This document shows, one piece after another, positions 36,498 through 48,786 of a stretch of 64,000 bases of DNA; position 1 is the first letter of the stretch, and each line of letters begins with the position of its first letter. Below the pieces are notes generated by a model. That model saw nothing but the letters and a program-made list of their open reading frames with translations, was not told the origin of the DNA and ran no database searches. Source of the stretch: Ancylostoma caninum. Lineage: Eukaryota; Nematoda; Chromadorea; Rhabditida; Ancylostomatidae. The stretch covers positions 62,001 through 126,000 of the forward strand of contig JBAJFG010000445.1 of assembly GCA_037903475.1 (NCBI GenBank). The letters run 5' to 3'. The translations under genes were made by a program, and so were the position numbers.

Positions 36498-37044
36498 TTG
36501 GATTGGGCAATAAGTTTGTGCGGGTTTTTTTTCAAGTCATTTTTACTAGGTTTTTAAGTAAGTTCGACTGCATATTATAGTTCACTTTGTAGCACTTGTT
36601 TTCCTCTTCATGAATCTATATCCAGTTTCCCCAAGTGCTGCCACGACTTATTTTCTGTCTCATGAAATGTCCCTCCAACTCGACAACAGGGAACATCTCC
36701 GACACCTCCAGCTATCCGACTACAATAGTGGAACAAATGGCTCAAGCTGCTAAGCATGTTGCATCCACCAACTCTACAGGTCCGCGACAACCGTCAACGA
36801 CGTATTTTATCTACTTTTTTGGCATTATACAGAGTTCCGTTCAAGAATTTCAGTTTATGGCCATAAATTTAGCTGTCTCATAAAAATATGGCGAAGGTGG
36901 AACCGAGGAGATTGTCTGCCTTTGGTAGCACAATTAGAGGAAGGAAGTAGCTATTTAAACCGTTAGTTTTGCCTAATATCATTTGCGGAAAAGAGTGGTA
37001 TTGACCTCAGCTAAAAAACCGCACGAACTTATTGCCCAACCTAA
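36498..37044. mobile_element. Internally deleted mariner-type element, 547 bp
   Basis: The ends are TTGGATTGGGCAATAAGTTT then GTGCGG on the left, and CCGCAC then GAACTTATTGCCCAACCTAA on the right: an inverted repeat of about 28 bp with few mismatches. TA flanks both ends (36496-36497 and 37045-37046). Mariner termini of the form TTAGGTTGG or TTAGGTTGGG are familiar. At 547 bp it is too short for a transposase, so it is a deletion derivative. Confidence 0.85.
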
Positions 37045-37409
37045 TACAATTGGCAAGTGCATCATGCATCATACCCTTGGAGATTACACCAAGAATTGGT
37101 TTTTGATCTGCATACATAAGCCTTTCCTACTATTTAGCACTTCATACAAGGAGAAGAAATGCTAGATACTGCTTTTCACACAGTCAAATATGAGCATCAT
37201 TCCACCATTCCAATGAGTACACTGAAAACAACACATCACTTGATATCTTTACTTATCCTTTCGTCAACGTCACCAATTCTACCTTTGTTGGAACCTTCTA
37301 TCAACAGTCCGTTTATTAGCTGGTCCATGCACATCCCTTATTTGTTGATGAAAGCGGTTATTCTTTCGCTCCTTATATCGTTTTGTTGCGCGATTTTCGG
37401 GATCGGTTA
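37045..37409. other. Non-coding stretch
   Basis: Only an 83-codon hydrophobic frame (37159-37410) is present. It matches nothing I recognise. Confidence 0.35.
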
Positions 37410-39037
37410 GGCTGCCGCTATACTCCTCGAGGAGTATAGCACCTAGAATCGCCGTCGCCAAAGTTTGGCGATCGCCAGTCGCTAAAGATTGGCGATCGCC
37501 AGTCGCCAAAGATTGGCGATCGCCAGTCGCTAATGGTTGGCGATCTCCAATCGCCAAACTTTGGCGATCGTCAGTCGTCGAGACGGATCGACGATGGCGA
37601 CTGGAAAACGTTGGCGACGGAGCGCCTAGGTCTTCAATTTCCGCATTTCGCTCGAATTTCACTTATTTGGTATATACTGATGAAAGAATTGGTGAGACAT
37701 GACATGCTGGTTGCTGTAATCCGACATGGATCTAAAAACAGAAGTAATATTCCCCTCAACGGATTATGTATTTCCATAATCTGTGACTGTTTCCAGAATT
37801 CTAATGCGAAATCTCCAAAATTCAGAAATTTGGAAGAAAGACTAACAGTTGCTTCGACAGTGAGAGAGAAAGAAAAAAAGAATGGTAGTGATTGAGCGAG
37901 TGCGATAGATGTAAAAGACTCAACATGAATTCAAATAGGAAAAAAATGTGTTGATGGTGTGACAGCAACCATCATTTGGAACATATCACAAGAGAGGTCG
38001 TCAGATGTGAAAAGGTTACTCTGAAGTGAAGAACGGCCTCTTCATACAGCTCCTACTTTAGTTCTCTGTCGAAAACCAACAAAATAGAAAGAGAAAAAAG
38101 GAATAACATACTTTTTGGGTGTACAAATTGCCAGCAAGGAAATGTAAAAACAAGTTGTCGACAAGTATTTAGGTGAGCAAGTTTTAGGTGCTATCAGAAA
38201 TGCTTTCCAACATGTTGTATCTGAGGTTCTGAATGGGGTTTAGTAATGTTTATTCTTTGTGATTAGATCAAGGTGTGCAGCTAGTCTATTATCTAATGCA
38301 CCACGTAGGTGGTGCCATGCTCCAGACCGCGGGAGTAGTGATCGTGATTGACGTTTCCTGTATACACAGAGATTTCTTCACTACACCAAGAACCGAGAGA
38401 TCTCTTAAATGCAACATAACTGTCAACTACTGCAAAAAAAATTCCTTGTTCAAAGCACTTTGTCCAGAGAATTTTATGCTAGCAAGGTTTGGATCCAGGT
38501 GGAGTAGCTTACAGTTCTTGTACAGAGCACAGATGCCCTGCACAGATGTTAATACCTTAATAGACACCTACCGTTGATGATAATTCGAAGGACCAACCAG
38601 TAGTTGGGAAGAAAATGAAATGCTGCATACCAACAATTCAATTCGTAAGACAAAAATGGACGAGTAATGGAAGAACGCTTGTTGCATCATGTCAATGGTG
38701 AAGAAATAGGAGTAAGAAGCAAGCTGTTTCTGGAAATTTAAAACCTAGGCTCTCCGTCGCCAATGTTGTCTGGTCGCCATCGTCGATGCTTCTCGACGAT
38801 GGGCGATCGCCAAACTTTGGCGACTCGCGATCGCCGAACTTTGGCGATGGGCGATCGCCAAACTCTGGCGATGTAGCGTCGCGAGTAGTATAGCACCCCT
38901 CTAGCGATGTATCGTTGGCGACGATAATTGCCAGAGTTCTCATCGTGACCCGCCCACAATCAATACGTATCAAAAATGAAGTCGCCAATCTTTGGCGATG
39001 CTAGGTGCTATACTCCTCGAGAAGTATAGCGGCAGCC
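37410..39037. mobile_element. TTA-flanked element with long inverted arms, copy C
   Basis: The 1628-bp element begins GGCTGCCGCTATACTCCTC and ends with the near-complement GTATAGCGGCAGCC. Its two arms (about 37410-37642 and 38732-39037) are inverted copies, and both end at a CCTAGG segment. TTA lies on both sides (37407-37409 and 39038-39040), which fits the 3-bp TWA duplication of PIF/Harbinger-type elements. The arms are packed with GATCGCCAA and TTGGCGATC palindromes. The 1.1-kb middle has no recognisable transposase. A perfect 24-bp palindrome lies at 37417-37440, and its counterpart at 39007-39030 has one change. Confidence 0.75.
38297..38372 (-). mobile_element. Isolated end of the 16637-17293 foldback family
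   Basis: GATCGTGATTGACGT then TTCCTGTA matches the right end of that element, preceded by a GC-richer CCAC/GGTGG segment like the one there. It lies inside the middle part of the TTA-flanked element. Confidence 0.5.
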
Positions 39038-39040
39038 TTA

Positions 39041-39802
39041 GAAACAATCCGTCGGGGTGAAAGGCAGACTCTATTGCAACAACAGACCTGCTCAAAAAGT
39101 ATTCGTGCGATTAAGAAATAAGTAAGAATTACGTTCATGTTTTTTTTGGTGAATGTAAAAGTTTCCATTTGCGCTGGGAGCTCGAAACATTTCCCAACCG
39201 TATCTTTCTTGACCAGCATTGCTGCTTTAGTCGTGCAAAATCACTGTCATGTGCATTCGCGGTAGTCCGTGGAATTTTGTTCTATGATTCAAATCCGAAT
39301 AACCAGCTATGGAAGCGGTACATCTCATGCCGCAATGAGAGCTTGAAAATGCTCCTCAAGCGAACCTGCATTTCGACCTCTGCAACAGCTTTCCGAATGA
39401 GCAAGTTGAATCGCACCTCACGCAAAGTGAGCAATATATAAGTTAACCGTTTGTTTCTTAACCAACCACCATCACGTAGAGGAAATTATTGTAGACGAAC
39501 AAGGTGAAGAGCTTAAGCTTGGCGAACACCATCAACCTTAACACTTGTGAGCCTGCGAATTCCTTCCCTATGCAGGGAAAGGGGAAAGAGTTATTGTGCA
39601 TCGCTTGCTGGCACATTTGTTGCCAATACTTGTATGTTTTTTGTCGTGCTATGTCACAATTAACAGAGCTGGATTTCGCCTCTTTTACGAAGTCGAACGT
39701 GTGGAGAGTATGTAGGAATAGCCTTGCGCAGAGAGGTAATTGTTCTTGGAAGATTGCTCCAGCCCTCATTCGTGCTTAATTCGTTTGAGTGTATATTTGC
39801 TT
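39041..39802. other. Non-coding stretch
   Basis: Frames of about 90-103 codons overlap on opposite strands (39458-39769 minus, 39504-39779 plus). There are no recognisable motifs. Confidence 0.35.
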
Positions 39803-39872
39803 CCTGCTCTTTTCCACACCCTCATTTACGTTTCAATCCTGCTCTTTTCCACACCCTCATTTACGTTTCAAT
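39803..39872. repeat. 35-bp tandem duplication
   Basis: A unit starting CCTGCTCTTTTCCACACCCT occurs twice exactly in tandem. Confidence 0.9.
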
Positions 39873-40449
39873 CGACCACCTCCATGTCCTCTTAGATGTC
39901 CAAGCAGATCCTCATCAATTGGAGAGTCCCAACAACAATCTCATCTTGAATCATCTCGATTGATTGATTATTCGCATTGTGTCGGTTGCAGGTACGGACA
40001 TACGGACAATGCGAACTGGCCATGGTATGTGATGAAATGGGAAAGCAATAAAACTAAAAAACAATAAAAACATGGGGCATGCATTGGAAAAACGTGCAAA
40101 ATATGAGTCATGCGGGGCCACCCGGTCAATATCAGTCAGCCACAGGGTTCACACCTTCAAATAAACTTCAATTTAAAAAAATGAAAGAAAAACACTCACC
40201 TGGGCCAAAAATATGGCGAACGACGTAGGACCGCTGCCACAAAAGGGTTGCGCCGCGCACGCACTGCATGCAGGGCGCGCTCGAAGATTTTCCGCCGATT
40301 GCAGGTAAGGACTTTAATTCAATAGATTAGTGAAAACGCATAACGATAGATTGTAGAGCAAAGAAAGCGTTTTCAGATGGTATAGAGCACGTTACGCAAA
40401 ACTGACAATTGGTTGAAAAAATCGCAACTGAGAAAAGCGCAAAGACTTA
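39873..40449. other. Non-coding, possible 3' exon-like segment
   Basis: TTGCAGGTACGGAC near 39985 resembles a splice acceptor. It is followed by an open stretch and two AATAAA signals (about 40046-40070). No protein family is recognisable, so this is only a hint. Confidence 0.2.
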
Positions 40450-40757
40450 TAAGGATAAAGGATAAAGTGGTCGGCGTTAATCAATCCCGTCACGAGGGAT
40501 GCGCCACGCATTCGATGCCACTTCATCTGAGCATCGTAGAGGCGTTGAATGCGTATGTGCCCTGTACAATGACTTGCGGGGGGCACCCGATGTACCAAGT
40601 CACTGCTTCATCCTCCCAGACTCCTCTGGTACCAATTTACCGACCCGGAGGGATGGCAGGCTTGGTTGGCCTCGGGCGGGATCGAACCATCGATCGTGTG
40701 CTGCGCAGCGAGCCTCTTACCACTGCGCCACGCGCGCCCGCAAAGACTTATGTCAAC
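40450..40757 (-). mobile_element. tRNA-derived SINE, copy 1
   Basis: Read on the minus strand, the element starts with a tRNA-like head GCGGGCGCGCGTGGCGCAGT. It contains an A box TGGCGCAGTGGTAAG (40716-40730) and a B box GGTTCGATCCC (40678-40688), the split RNA polymerase III promoter. The body then continues to a tail near AACGCCGACCACTTTATCC. The second copy at 63737-63999 shares the head and most of the body. AAAGACTTAT lies on both sides of this copy, but the right-hand instance is also present beside copy 2, so it may belong to the element rather than be a target duplication. Confidence 0.8.
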
Positions 40758-41559
40758 ACCTATTGTTTAGGTTCACTACTGGTCAGTTCTGCTTCTTCGT
40801 TAATTTTCCGTGGACTTCGCAAGTGCGGAGCTTTTGTGCAGACATCAGGTGGCTATCCTCCCACCCAATGGGCGCTAGCAATAATACGTAATGGTTATGG
40901 AAATGATAATAGCATGCCACTCTTGCGAGTAAAACCTGTTATGTTATAGGTTTTTGGCAAAATACTTTTGTTTCGCATTGCCAACATTACACAGATGCAA
41001 ACACTTTTTCGAATAGAATGGAAATATTCATTTTTAGCCGAGATATGGCGTTTCGAAAAGTTAGGTATAGCTGTCATTTACTCGTTTATTTATAGCCGGT
41101 CAGATAGCAAAGGCGCAGATTGATAGGATTTTTTAAAAATGATTGGACTGACTCTCCACGTTACTGCTTACGTGATAGAAAAAAAAATACTTCCAGATGG
41201 AATTTTTGCAGTGCATCACTATGAATACGTCAGTCCTTAAGACCGTCACGCCTAAGCACGCAACTGTTCAAGTCCATACCAGAGCGGACTCAGGGGAACC
41301 TCTTTGATATGGTACGAACCCCTGCCGATTTCCTAGGGGAATCTACCAGGGCCGACAGTATGCCGCAATGCACAATTAAAGGGCTAGGCATTTTCTTGTG
41401 ATGTAAGCAGCGTCAACGTAGTCAGTGAGTTGCCAGAAGGAAAAAGTTTCATCAAACAAATGGTGGACCAAATGACCATCGACATGAAAAAAGAAACAGT
41501 CAGATGGGAAAAACCGAAGCAGCTAATAGTAGTGGCATTTATCACAATTTTTCAATTAC
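40758..41559. other. Non-coding stretch
   Basis: Nothing firm. GTTCAAGTCC near 41268 resembles a B box, but I find no A box partner. Confidence 0.35.
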
Positions 41560-42504
41560 TATCGGTGCTCTTCTTCAAGTTGCTCGAGGTGTTTGGCTAA
41601 ATGCTGTTGAAATGTGCAAGAACGCTTCCACCTGAAAAAGGATGCGTCTAGTTTATTCCAGACAGGAATAACCCTGGAATGAAAGGAGTCTTAATATGAA
41701 CAGGTGTTCGGCTTTTCAGGTCTCACCCTGTAAAAGTGCCCTCTTGTTAGAGCGATAGTTGACGATTTGGGAGAGGTCTAGTTCCAGTTCATCGGTAGTT
41801 AATTTATACATTAGCGAGTAATCGGCAACTTTTCTGCGAAAAGCTAACGAGTGTTCTGCAAGTCTGTTTAGCCATTCTCGATATCATAATCCTGGGAGTC
41901 CTTTGCGGATGAAGCATCGGCATGTGAAACTTCTTTAGACGTTTTCGATTTCTTCAATTAGTGACTGCTTGAAAGGAGACCCTACTGACGAGCAGTACTC
42001 TAAATGCGGTCTAGCGTACAACGCAAAAAGACGGAGAGGTAATGCTGGGTCACGTGATTCAAACGCTCTCAGGATGTAGTTGGATTTGACCTTAGTTTTA
42101 GCAATGAGTTGCTTTATATGCTCATCATATTCAGTTTGATCAGTGCACGTAATGCCAAGGTCACGAATTGAGCGAGCGCGTTTTAATGGTTTCCCATCCA
42201 ATGTAAAATGCACTTATGGATACTTTTTTTTCCAAACAACATGATGGCAGTTTTTTATGGATATACATATCTAGGCCGCAATTCCTCGACTACTGGCTTG
42301 CAGCGTCCAGAGCTTTTTGCAGATTGACATGGTCATTTATCGTGTAAATTTTGGAATCGTCGGCGTACATTGAGCAATATGCTTTATGAGGGAGACAGTT
42401 TGGAAGATCGTTTAGAAATACGAGAAACATTAGTGGACTGAAGCATGTTCCCTGAGGTGCTCCACTGGCCGTTGGGTAAGTAAAAGACTGGGTTTCATTG
42501 ATAA

Positions 42505-44010
42505 CTAGCGCCCCTTCGGGACGCTAGAAAGTGGGGTGGGGCAGCCACTTGGGACATGTGCAAACGCCTAACACTTCCCAAATCTCTAGAAAAGTGATAA
42601 AGAAGCAGAACCAATCTTCCAATGGTCCCAAATATGAAGTCCTTCTTATGAGTTGAGTACGGGCATGAGAAGTTCGTTCTCCATTGTATAGCGTATTCGT
42701 GCGTATTCCTCACTACTGGGCCAACGCAGACGCGTTCTCCGTCGGCGGAACTGTATCCTGCCGTTCCCCACACTAATGGACAACGCAAATTGGATCCGAG
42801 TGTTTTCACACTACTGGGCAGCATTGGGATTTCCTCCATCGGTGGACCCGTATTCTGGCGCCATCTTCACTATTAGGCCTGAACCGTATCCTGGTATCCA
42901 CCACTTTACTGAGTCACAGCGGACAAAACCTATATTGGCGGACTCGTATCCTGGTGTTATCCATACTACTGGGCCACGGCGGACCCTTCCTTCATCAGAG
43001 CGCCCGCATTCTGGCGCCTTGATCACAGTTAGGGCAAGCCGGATCCGTTCTCCAAGGGCGGTTCGCATCCTGGCATTCTCAACACTAACGGACTAAAGTG
43101 AACCCGTATCCTGACGTTCTCCACACCTGTATGATACGACGGGTCCTTCCTCCATCGGTGGCCCCGTATCCTGGCGTCCCCCACCGCCCTGGTTCACGAT
43201 GGGCCCTTTCTCTGTCGGTGGACCTGTGTCATGGAGTTCCCCACAGCACTGGGCCACGGCGGGCCCTTTCTCCATCGGTGGACCCGTATCCTGACGTCCC
43301 TCGCACCACTGGGCCACGGCGGGCCTTTTCTCTATCGGTGGACCTGTATCTCGGCGCCCTCCGCACCAATGGGCCACTGTGGGCCCTTCCTCCATCGCTG
43401 AACCCGTGTCATGGCGTTCCCCACAGCACTGGCCCACGGCAGGCCCTTTCTCCATCGGTAGACCCGTATCCGTACATAGTTGATTGGATACACAATGTCA
43501 TCCATTCCTATTTAGAGGCTTTTACTCTCTGTTAGTGCAGAAGCTTTCTCGAAACGAACGGATGACATGACTACGCAATCGCTGCGAGAATTCAGCAGGG
43601 ATGCGGCAATAGCATCCTACAGATGAGGCGACCGCGTAAGCCCAGCCTTCCCAAAGCTTCCAAGACGCTGGAGCTCTCATAATACCCGTCCATTCCTTCC
43701 TGCAAATGCACACACCGTCGCAACAGTGGAAGGCTGGTTTTCTAGCTGCGTACATTGTGCAGCCTTAAAGCTCGTAAACACTCCCTCACTCCTATGCGGC
43801 GAGACCGCCAGCGAAGGTGATGAAATCACTACCTCGTGCATGCGGGAGAGCCAGCAGTGACGTAATTGCGAGTCCCGAAACGAATGTGCCTGAGTCCCTA
43901 AAAATCGGCCATTTCGCCACACAGTCTGCGCCTCAAGATTGCGGTGTCTATGAGCGCCGCCGCGTATCTCTAGCCGCTCTAGCCCCCTTACGGCGCTTTG
44001 TTTAATAGAT
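42505..44010. mobile_element. 1.5-kb non-autonomous element carrying a 60-bp satellite, copy 1
   Basis: The left end is CTAGCGCCCCTTCGGGACG. The right end is CTAGCCCCCTTACGGCGCTT then TGTTTAATAGAT. The AGCGCC/GGCGCT termini and nearby CTAG give a short imperfect inverted repeat. Copy 2 is at 48787-50313. The middle (about 42692-43476) is a 60-bp tandem array. The right 450 bp, with GATGAGGCGACCGCGTAAG and GAGAGCCAGCAGT, is conserved between copies. No transposase is recognisable. Frames through the array are open on both strands only because the period is a multiple of three. Confidence 0.8.
42692..43476. repeat. 60-bp satellite array, about 13 units
   Basis: Units follow GGACCCGTATCCTGGCGTTC, CCCACACCACTGGGCCACGG, CGGGCCCTTTCTCCATCGGT with substitutions. 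Right-hand units are most regular and left-hand ones more diverged. The same unit fills copy 2 and is related to 31179-31392. Confidence 0.9.
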
Positions 44011-45804
44011 CACCATTTGGGACCTACATACCATTAAGAAATGATTGCAGAACTCGAAGGATACACCCGTTTAATCCGAAAGAGTATAGCTTTTTAAACA
44101 GTAACGAAATGGAAATAGAGTCAAAGGCCTTAGCACAGTTGATATAACCAGCAACCACACGTACCCTTCTTTATCAACTACTCTATGCCATACAGGGACA
44201 GTTGACAATAAATCCGATACCGTGGATCTTTTATTGAGGAAAACGTGCTGTATCGGAGAAAGGAGGCTATTTTCCAGGAGATACTCTCTAAGTCTTTTGC
44301 AGATGATGCGTTCCATAACTTTACTGGTCAAACATATGGGACGATAGGTTTCCATCCAGTTTTTACTTCCTTTTTTATGTACTGGTCGGACAAAACCTAT
44401 TTTCCACTGGTTTGGAACGTCGCCATGGAGCAGGAATTTGTTGAAAATTACTGTCAAGAGATTTATTAACTCTAAGGCTGCGTTCTTCAGAAAAATATAA
44501 GGTACATATATCATCAGGTGGGATAGACACCCTTCTAGGAAGTTTACGGAGAGCATTGAATACCTCTTCACTCGATATATCTGTCCAGTCTAGGATCGTG
44601 TCGGTAATGGGAGGTACATCTCTGTTGCAAGGTTGTGGTGCCTTGTATGTTGACTTGAACTAACTGGCAAATAAATTAGCCCTGGCTTTGTCGCTTTGGT
44701 GACGGTAACTTCTTTAGTTAGTAGGTTTGGAATAGAGTCACTCAATTTGAGCTCATCTCTGCAATATGCATAAAACTGTTTGGGATTGAAGTGTGCTACG
44801 CGGTATTCTCTGCGGATCGCATGACGTGCCAAGGCGCGTTTCAGTTTTCTCGCATAGGCGCAATATTTTGCGGATCCCAACGTAGTTCTTTTAGCATGAT
44901 AAAAGTCCACTCTACTTCTCAGAATCTGAACCGATTTGGGATATTTTTCCGAACGTGCTCTACATTTGGTTCAGGGGATGCTTGCTTATCAAATTTTCGC
45001 AGATAGAAACGAATACGTTATAGCATTGATCTGCGCTTTCCGAGCAGTTGCAAACAGCTACCCAGTCGACCTCGGAAAGTTTTTTTATTATAGATTCGTA
45101 CTCTTTTAGCAAAATTTCGGCACTTCTTACGGCCACTCCGTGAAATGGAATGATCGGAGTTTCATTCAAAAAGAATATATTGATGGTTAAAAGTACTGAA
45201 GGGTGGAAGGAGCGAGTAATTTTTGATCATCCTCGAGTCAGAAACCAATATGATATCAAGGATATTTGAGTCAAGTGTTGGCTTATCAACGATTTGTGTC
45301 AGTCCATAGGAAATGAAGATGTTGAGAAAGGATGCGGAAGATGGGGCGAACATATTACCTCTGTGTGTCATCTGACTCCATTCGATCAGTGGAAAGTTGG
45401 AATCCCCCAAAATTAGACAGCGACCACTGTAGTTCGAGCATACTTCATTCATGAACTCTATCAACTCAGAAAAAGAATCAGCGTTGCAAGAGGGGCTTCT
45501 ATACATTAGGGACATTAAACATCTATGTCGCTCAAGAGGACTTCAATCGCTACCAGCTGACACTATTCAGAGAAATTTTTATCTTAATGACAAAGCTATG
45601 CGAAACCTGCTTCTGGATCAGCGCTAAAACACCTCCCCCCGTCCCTTCGCCTTCCCGGTCGCATCAGTATATGAAAAATGTGGAGTTGTAGTTTAGAAGA
45701 GCATCATGAATTGAACTTGACTTACACCAAGTTTCCAGATAAATACTGCTTTTGGTACTTGGAATTGAAGAAAGAATAAAACCTGGATTTTATTGGCAAT
45801 GGAA

Positions 45805-46018
45805 CGTGCGTGGGGGTCATGATGAGGCAAAAGTGGGTGGGCAATGTGTCTGCGATTGGTTCATTCAAACCCTCACTCCGCCCTTCAATACTTACTCGCA
45901 CTAAATCGCCCGCGATTTCACCATATTTGCTCTTGAAATTTGAATGTGCGTGGGGACAAGTTGACACCAAAGGGCGGCAAGATACCGCCCCATTTTGCCT
46001 CATCATGACCCACACCCT
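45805..46018. mobile_element. Small MITE with 30-bp inverted ends
   Basis: The left end, GTGGGGGTCATGATGAGGCA preceded by CGTGC, is mirrored at the right by TGCCTCATCATGACCCACAC. The interior has no coding capacity. It lies just upstream of CR1-like LINE 1. Confidence 0.65.
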
Positions 46019-46753
46019 TAAAAAGTATTGATTCGATAAATTAGTGATGTTATGTGGTTCAGGTGGGCAAGAGACAGTTGAATCCTTATTGTTTATCCTT
46101 GAATCCTAGCATGACGTTTGAGAGGAAGCTGGGGCAGGCGAGTTGTCCACTAGTCGATTATGTCCTATAGGTTGGAGATTGGTTGGGTAACGAGATGGCA
46201 GATCCCGGGGTACCCTAAGTTTGTAGATAGCTAGGTCTCTGACAACGTACACGAGTTTTCCTTCCGTTTGATTCATAATTCCTGCCTTTCTTCGGAGTTG
46301 CCTGTCGTACTCGATTTCCTCTCTTGTGTACTCAAACCTAGCGTATGAATGTACATACTGCTTGATCAGAGACTGTCGCCCCGTTTTCATGTGTTGTAAC
46401 AGTTTGTCCCTAAGTTCCTGATTACGCAAGGCTTCATCTTTATTATATGTGGACGAGGACTAGATAAGTTATCTGTCCCTTATCTACTGCATGCAAATAA
46501 TATCTAATTGAATATGCTGAGATATTTTCAGATGACTACAGGTTGTTAAACCACGGCTTTACCGATAAACACGGCAATTTCACGTTGTGGGGAACTGCGA
46601 GAGAGAGATAACTCAGATCGAGCCTCAACTGCAAATCTAGCACAAATGTAACTACGATGGGGTAAGAGCTTGTACAACTCTCGAGTAGCGCGTCAGCACT
46701 CAAGGACTAGTCGCCTTTATAAGTACAAGGTTCCACTCAGGAGTGAACAAACC
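46019..46753. other. Non-coding stretch
   Basis: A 107-codon minus-strand frame (46106-46429) with an Arg-rich segment is unrecognised. Confidence 0.3.
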
Positions 46754-47274
46754 TTAAAGGCAAGGTCCAGGCAAAATTCCATCTCCCAAATTTCTATTGG
46801 ATTCATAGCTCAAGGCGACGACTTGAACGAAAACTATAGAAAAATCCCTGGAAAGGTCCCACAACAAACGCTTTCCATCAACCAATTTCGGCACGGCGTC
46901 TGCGGGTTTGCGGCGTCCGTGCTTTCAAATAACGTTATACGGCGCTCCCTACGTGCAGTCTATTGTGGCGTCGTAGGAAAAAATTCATATTGGAAGGACC
47001 GGTGATCCGTCTGACGGGGTGGGGAGGGTTTCACAGTGTCCTTTAGGCTGCATGTATCTGAGTGTCCGTCGTTGTTCACTATGCACGCGTGCAGCCTTTG
47101 TCGATTGGAGCGCGTTTTGTCACGGCTACCATAATCCTCAGCCATTTTATTCCATATCTAGCGATAGTGCCTATACCGAGGTCTCAAGCTTGACATACTT
47201 GCTACACATATGGTTTGGACTCCAGAGAGCAAAAAATCTGAATGGGCAAGATTTTGACCGGACCTTGCCTTTAA
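46754..47274. mobile_element. TTAA-flanked MITE
   Basis: TTAA at 46754-46757 and 47271-47274 brackets AGGCAAGGTCCAGGCAAAA on the left and TTTTGACCGGACCTTGCCT on the right, an inverted repeat of about 19 bp with few mismatches. A TTAA duplication suggests a piggyBac-type mobiliser. A second TTAA element with an AGGCA start is at 55635-55955. Open frames inside look like chance. Confidence 0.75.
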
Positions 47275-48786
47275 GATTATATTCCCAACAAATCCTCTGA
47301 TCCAGGAGAGAAAAGCCCTAAAAAATTTAAGGATGTATTGCGTTTTTTTTTTGTTTTTTTTTTGTTTTCATTTGCGGCGCTCCCGAGTAGCATTAATAAA
47401 TTCTGCATTCTGCTCTGTTAACCTTACTCCATTTAGGGTATCCGAGGCCTGCTCTAACCATAAAGGAAGTGGCTCAAAATGAAGTTTTAGGTGATCTAAT
47501 GAACAGTTTGTCCTTCACACCCCTTGTAACGGAAGGTCGTATGGAGCAGAATTTCGAGCACGACACTGGGATCAGGTGGTTGGTTAGCTTACAGGCCACG
47601 ACTACATTAAAGTAGTATCTTCTCAAGTGATGGAATTACCAGATAATCAGTCCCGAAGCAGGCCATGCAAGAATCCAACATTTTGATACAGAATCTTTCT
47701 AGTAAAATTGTTTTGAATTTTCTCTAAGAGCACCACATCTTTCCCTTCGACGGTGAGAATAGAACTCTCAACAAGTGGTCTCACATACATCTTGTATGTC
47801 CTTAGTAGGACTTCTTTACCTCTGGTCGTTAGTGCCTCGAAGATATGGAAAGTTCTTGTGCTTGCTTTCCTGCAAATTGATTTTATATGAGGAATGAAGT
47901 CAAGCATTTCCGTGTAAGAAAAACCGAGGTCTTTGATCTGTTTCACTCTTGAAATGGGGTGACCTACTACATACTAAGTAATAAAGGATGAACACAGCAT
48001 ATCTTCTGTGGAGGGAGAGCTTATTGCCACGTAATGGAAAAGTTGCGCATCTTGTTGATGACAGGTTGAATTGCATCGATGTCGCCTGAAGAAGAGATTT
48101 CTCTATAGATCTTTAAGTCATTAGCGTACTGTATAGACGTTACGCCCTCTTTACCTAAAAACTTCTTAGAGGGCCACACATAGATATTAAAAAGAATAAA
48201 AAAAAGATGAAACTTCTTCTGGTACACTAATTTTGATGTCGTACACATTAGAGAATGCTCCATTAGCTCGCACCTGATATGTTCTTCCAGAAAGAACTCA
48301 CGAACTTGTAACTTTTTCATGTATTCCAAGGCCGTTTTAGGGATGTATTAGTTTAGGATGCTTCCACAATGAGAGGACTCCAGACAAGGTGATAGACTGG
48401 TTGATTAGGTAGGCTAAGGGAAAGGCAATGGCATGCGCTGTATTTCTAATAAAGGTGAAGGAATTCTGCCTGGAGAGACAGAATTTGAATTTGGCCATCC
48501 ACAAAGGTTTCCGTATACAGTCATAGAGTCAACATAGAGAAAATCTTTCATTTGGCTTTGAATAGAAAGACTAGTGGAAGGAAGAACTCCGCCGTCTTCT
48601 GAAAAAAAAAACTTTGACGAATACGTTTGCAAGCGCATTCGCTTTCTCAAAATCTGTGGGAAAACATCGCCCTTCTACCTTGAGCCCATCAAACGGTTGT
48701 ATCTCAGATAACTTTTCTTTTAGGTATCGAAGGAGAGTTTTCTTTCGCTTAGAATTCATTATTCTTCTCTCCATATTTTCACTCTA

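Larger units (their letters stand above)
41560..45720 (-). pseudogene. CR1-like LINE 1, interrupted by a satellite-bearing element
   Basis: On the minus strand the order is: endonuclease (45515-45162: SLMYRSPSCN, GRCLILGDSNFPLIEWSQ, LDIILVSDSR); linker (44910-44590); and reverse transcriptase (44571-44071 with GFVRPVHKKGSKNWMETYRP and ICLTSKVMERIICKRLREYL, then motif A YINCAKAFDSIS in a shifted frame). RT continues after the insertion with motif B SGAPQGTCFSP and motif C MYADDSKIY near 42480-42330. The C-terminal domain is at 42213-41935 (RSIRDLGITCTDQTEYDEHI, ALYARPHLEYCSSVG) and on to about 41560. Multiple frameshifts and stops make it dead. The insertion at 42505-44010 lies between motifs A and B. 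No ORF1 is seen upstream, so it is 5'-truncated or decayed. Confidence 0.85.

Noticed and set aside
37440..39000. Many GGCGATCGCC motifs, as in cyanobacterial HIP1
   Set aside because: They are confined to the arms of foldback elements surrounded by eukaryotic LINEs and are part of TTGGCGATCGCCAA palindromes. Contamination is not needed to explain them.
41222..41290. Another tRNA-derived SINE from a GTTCAAGTCC B-box-like site
   Set aside because: No matching A box upstream and no second copy in the window.
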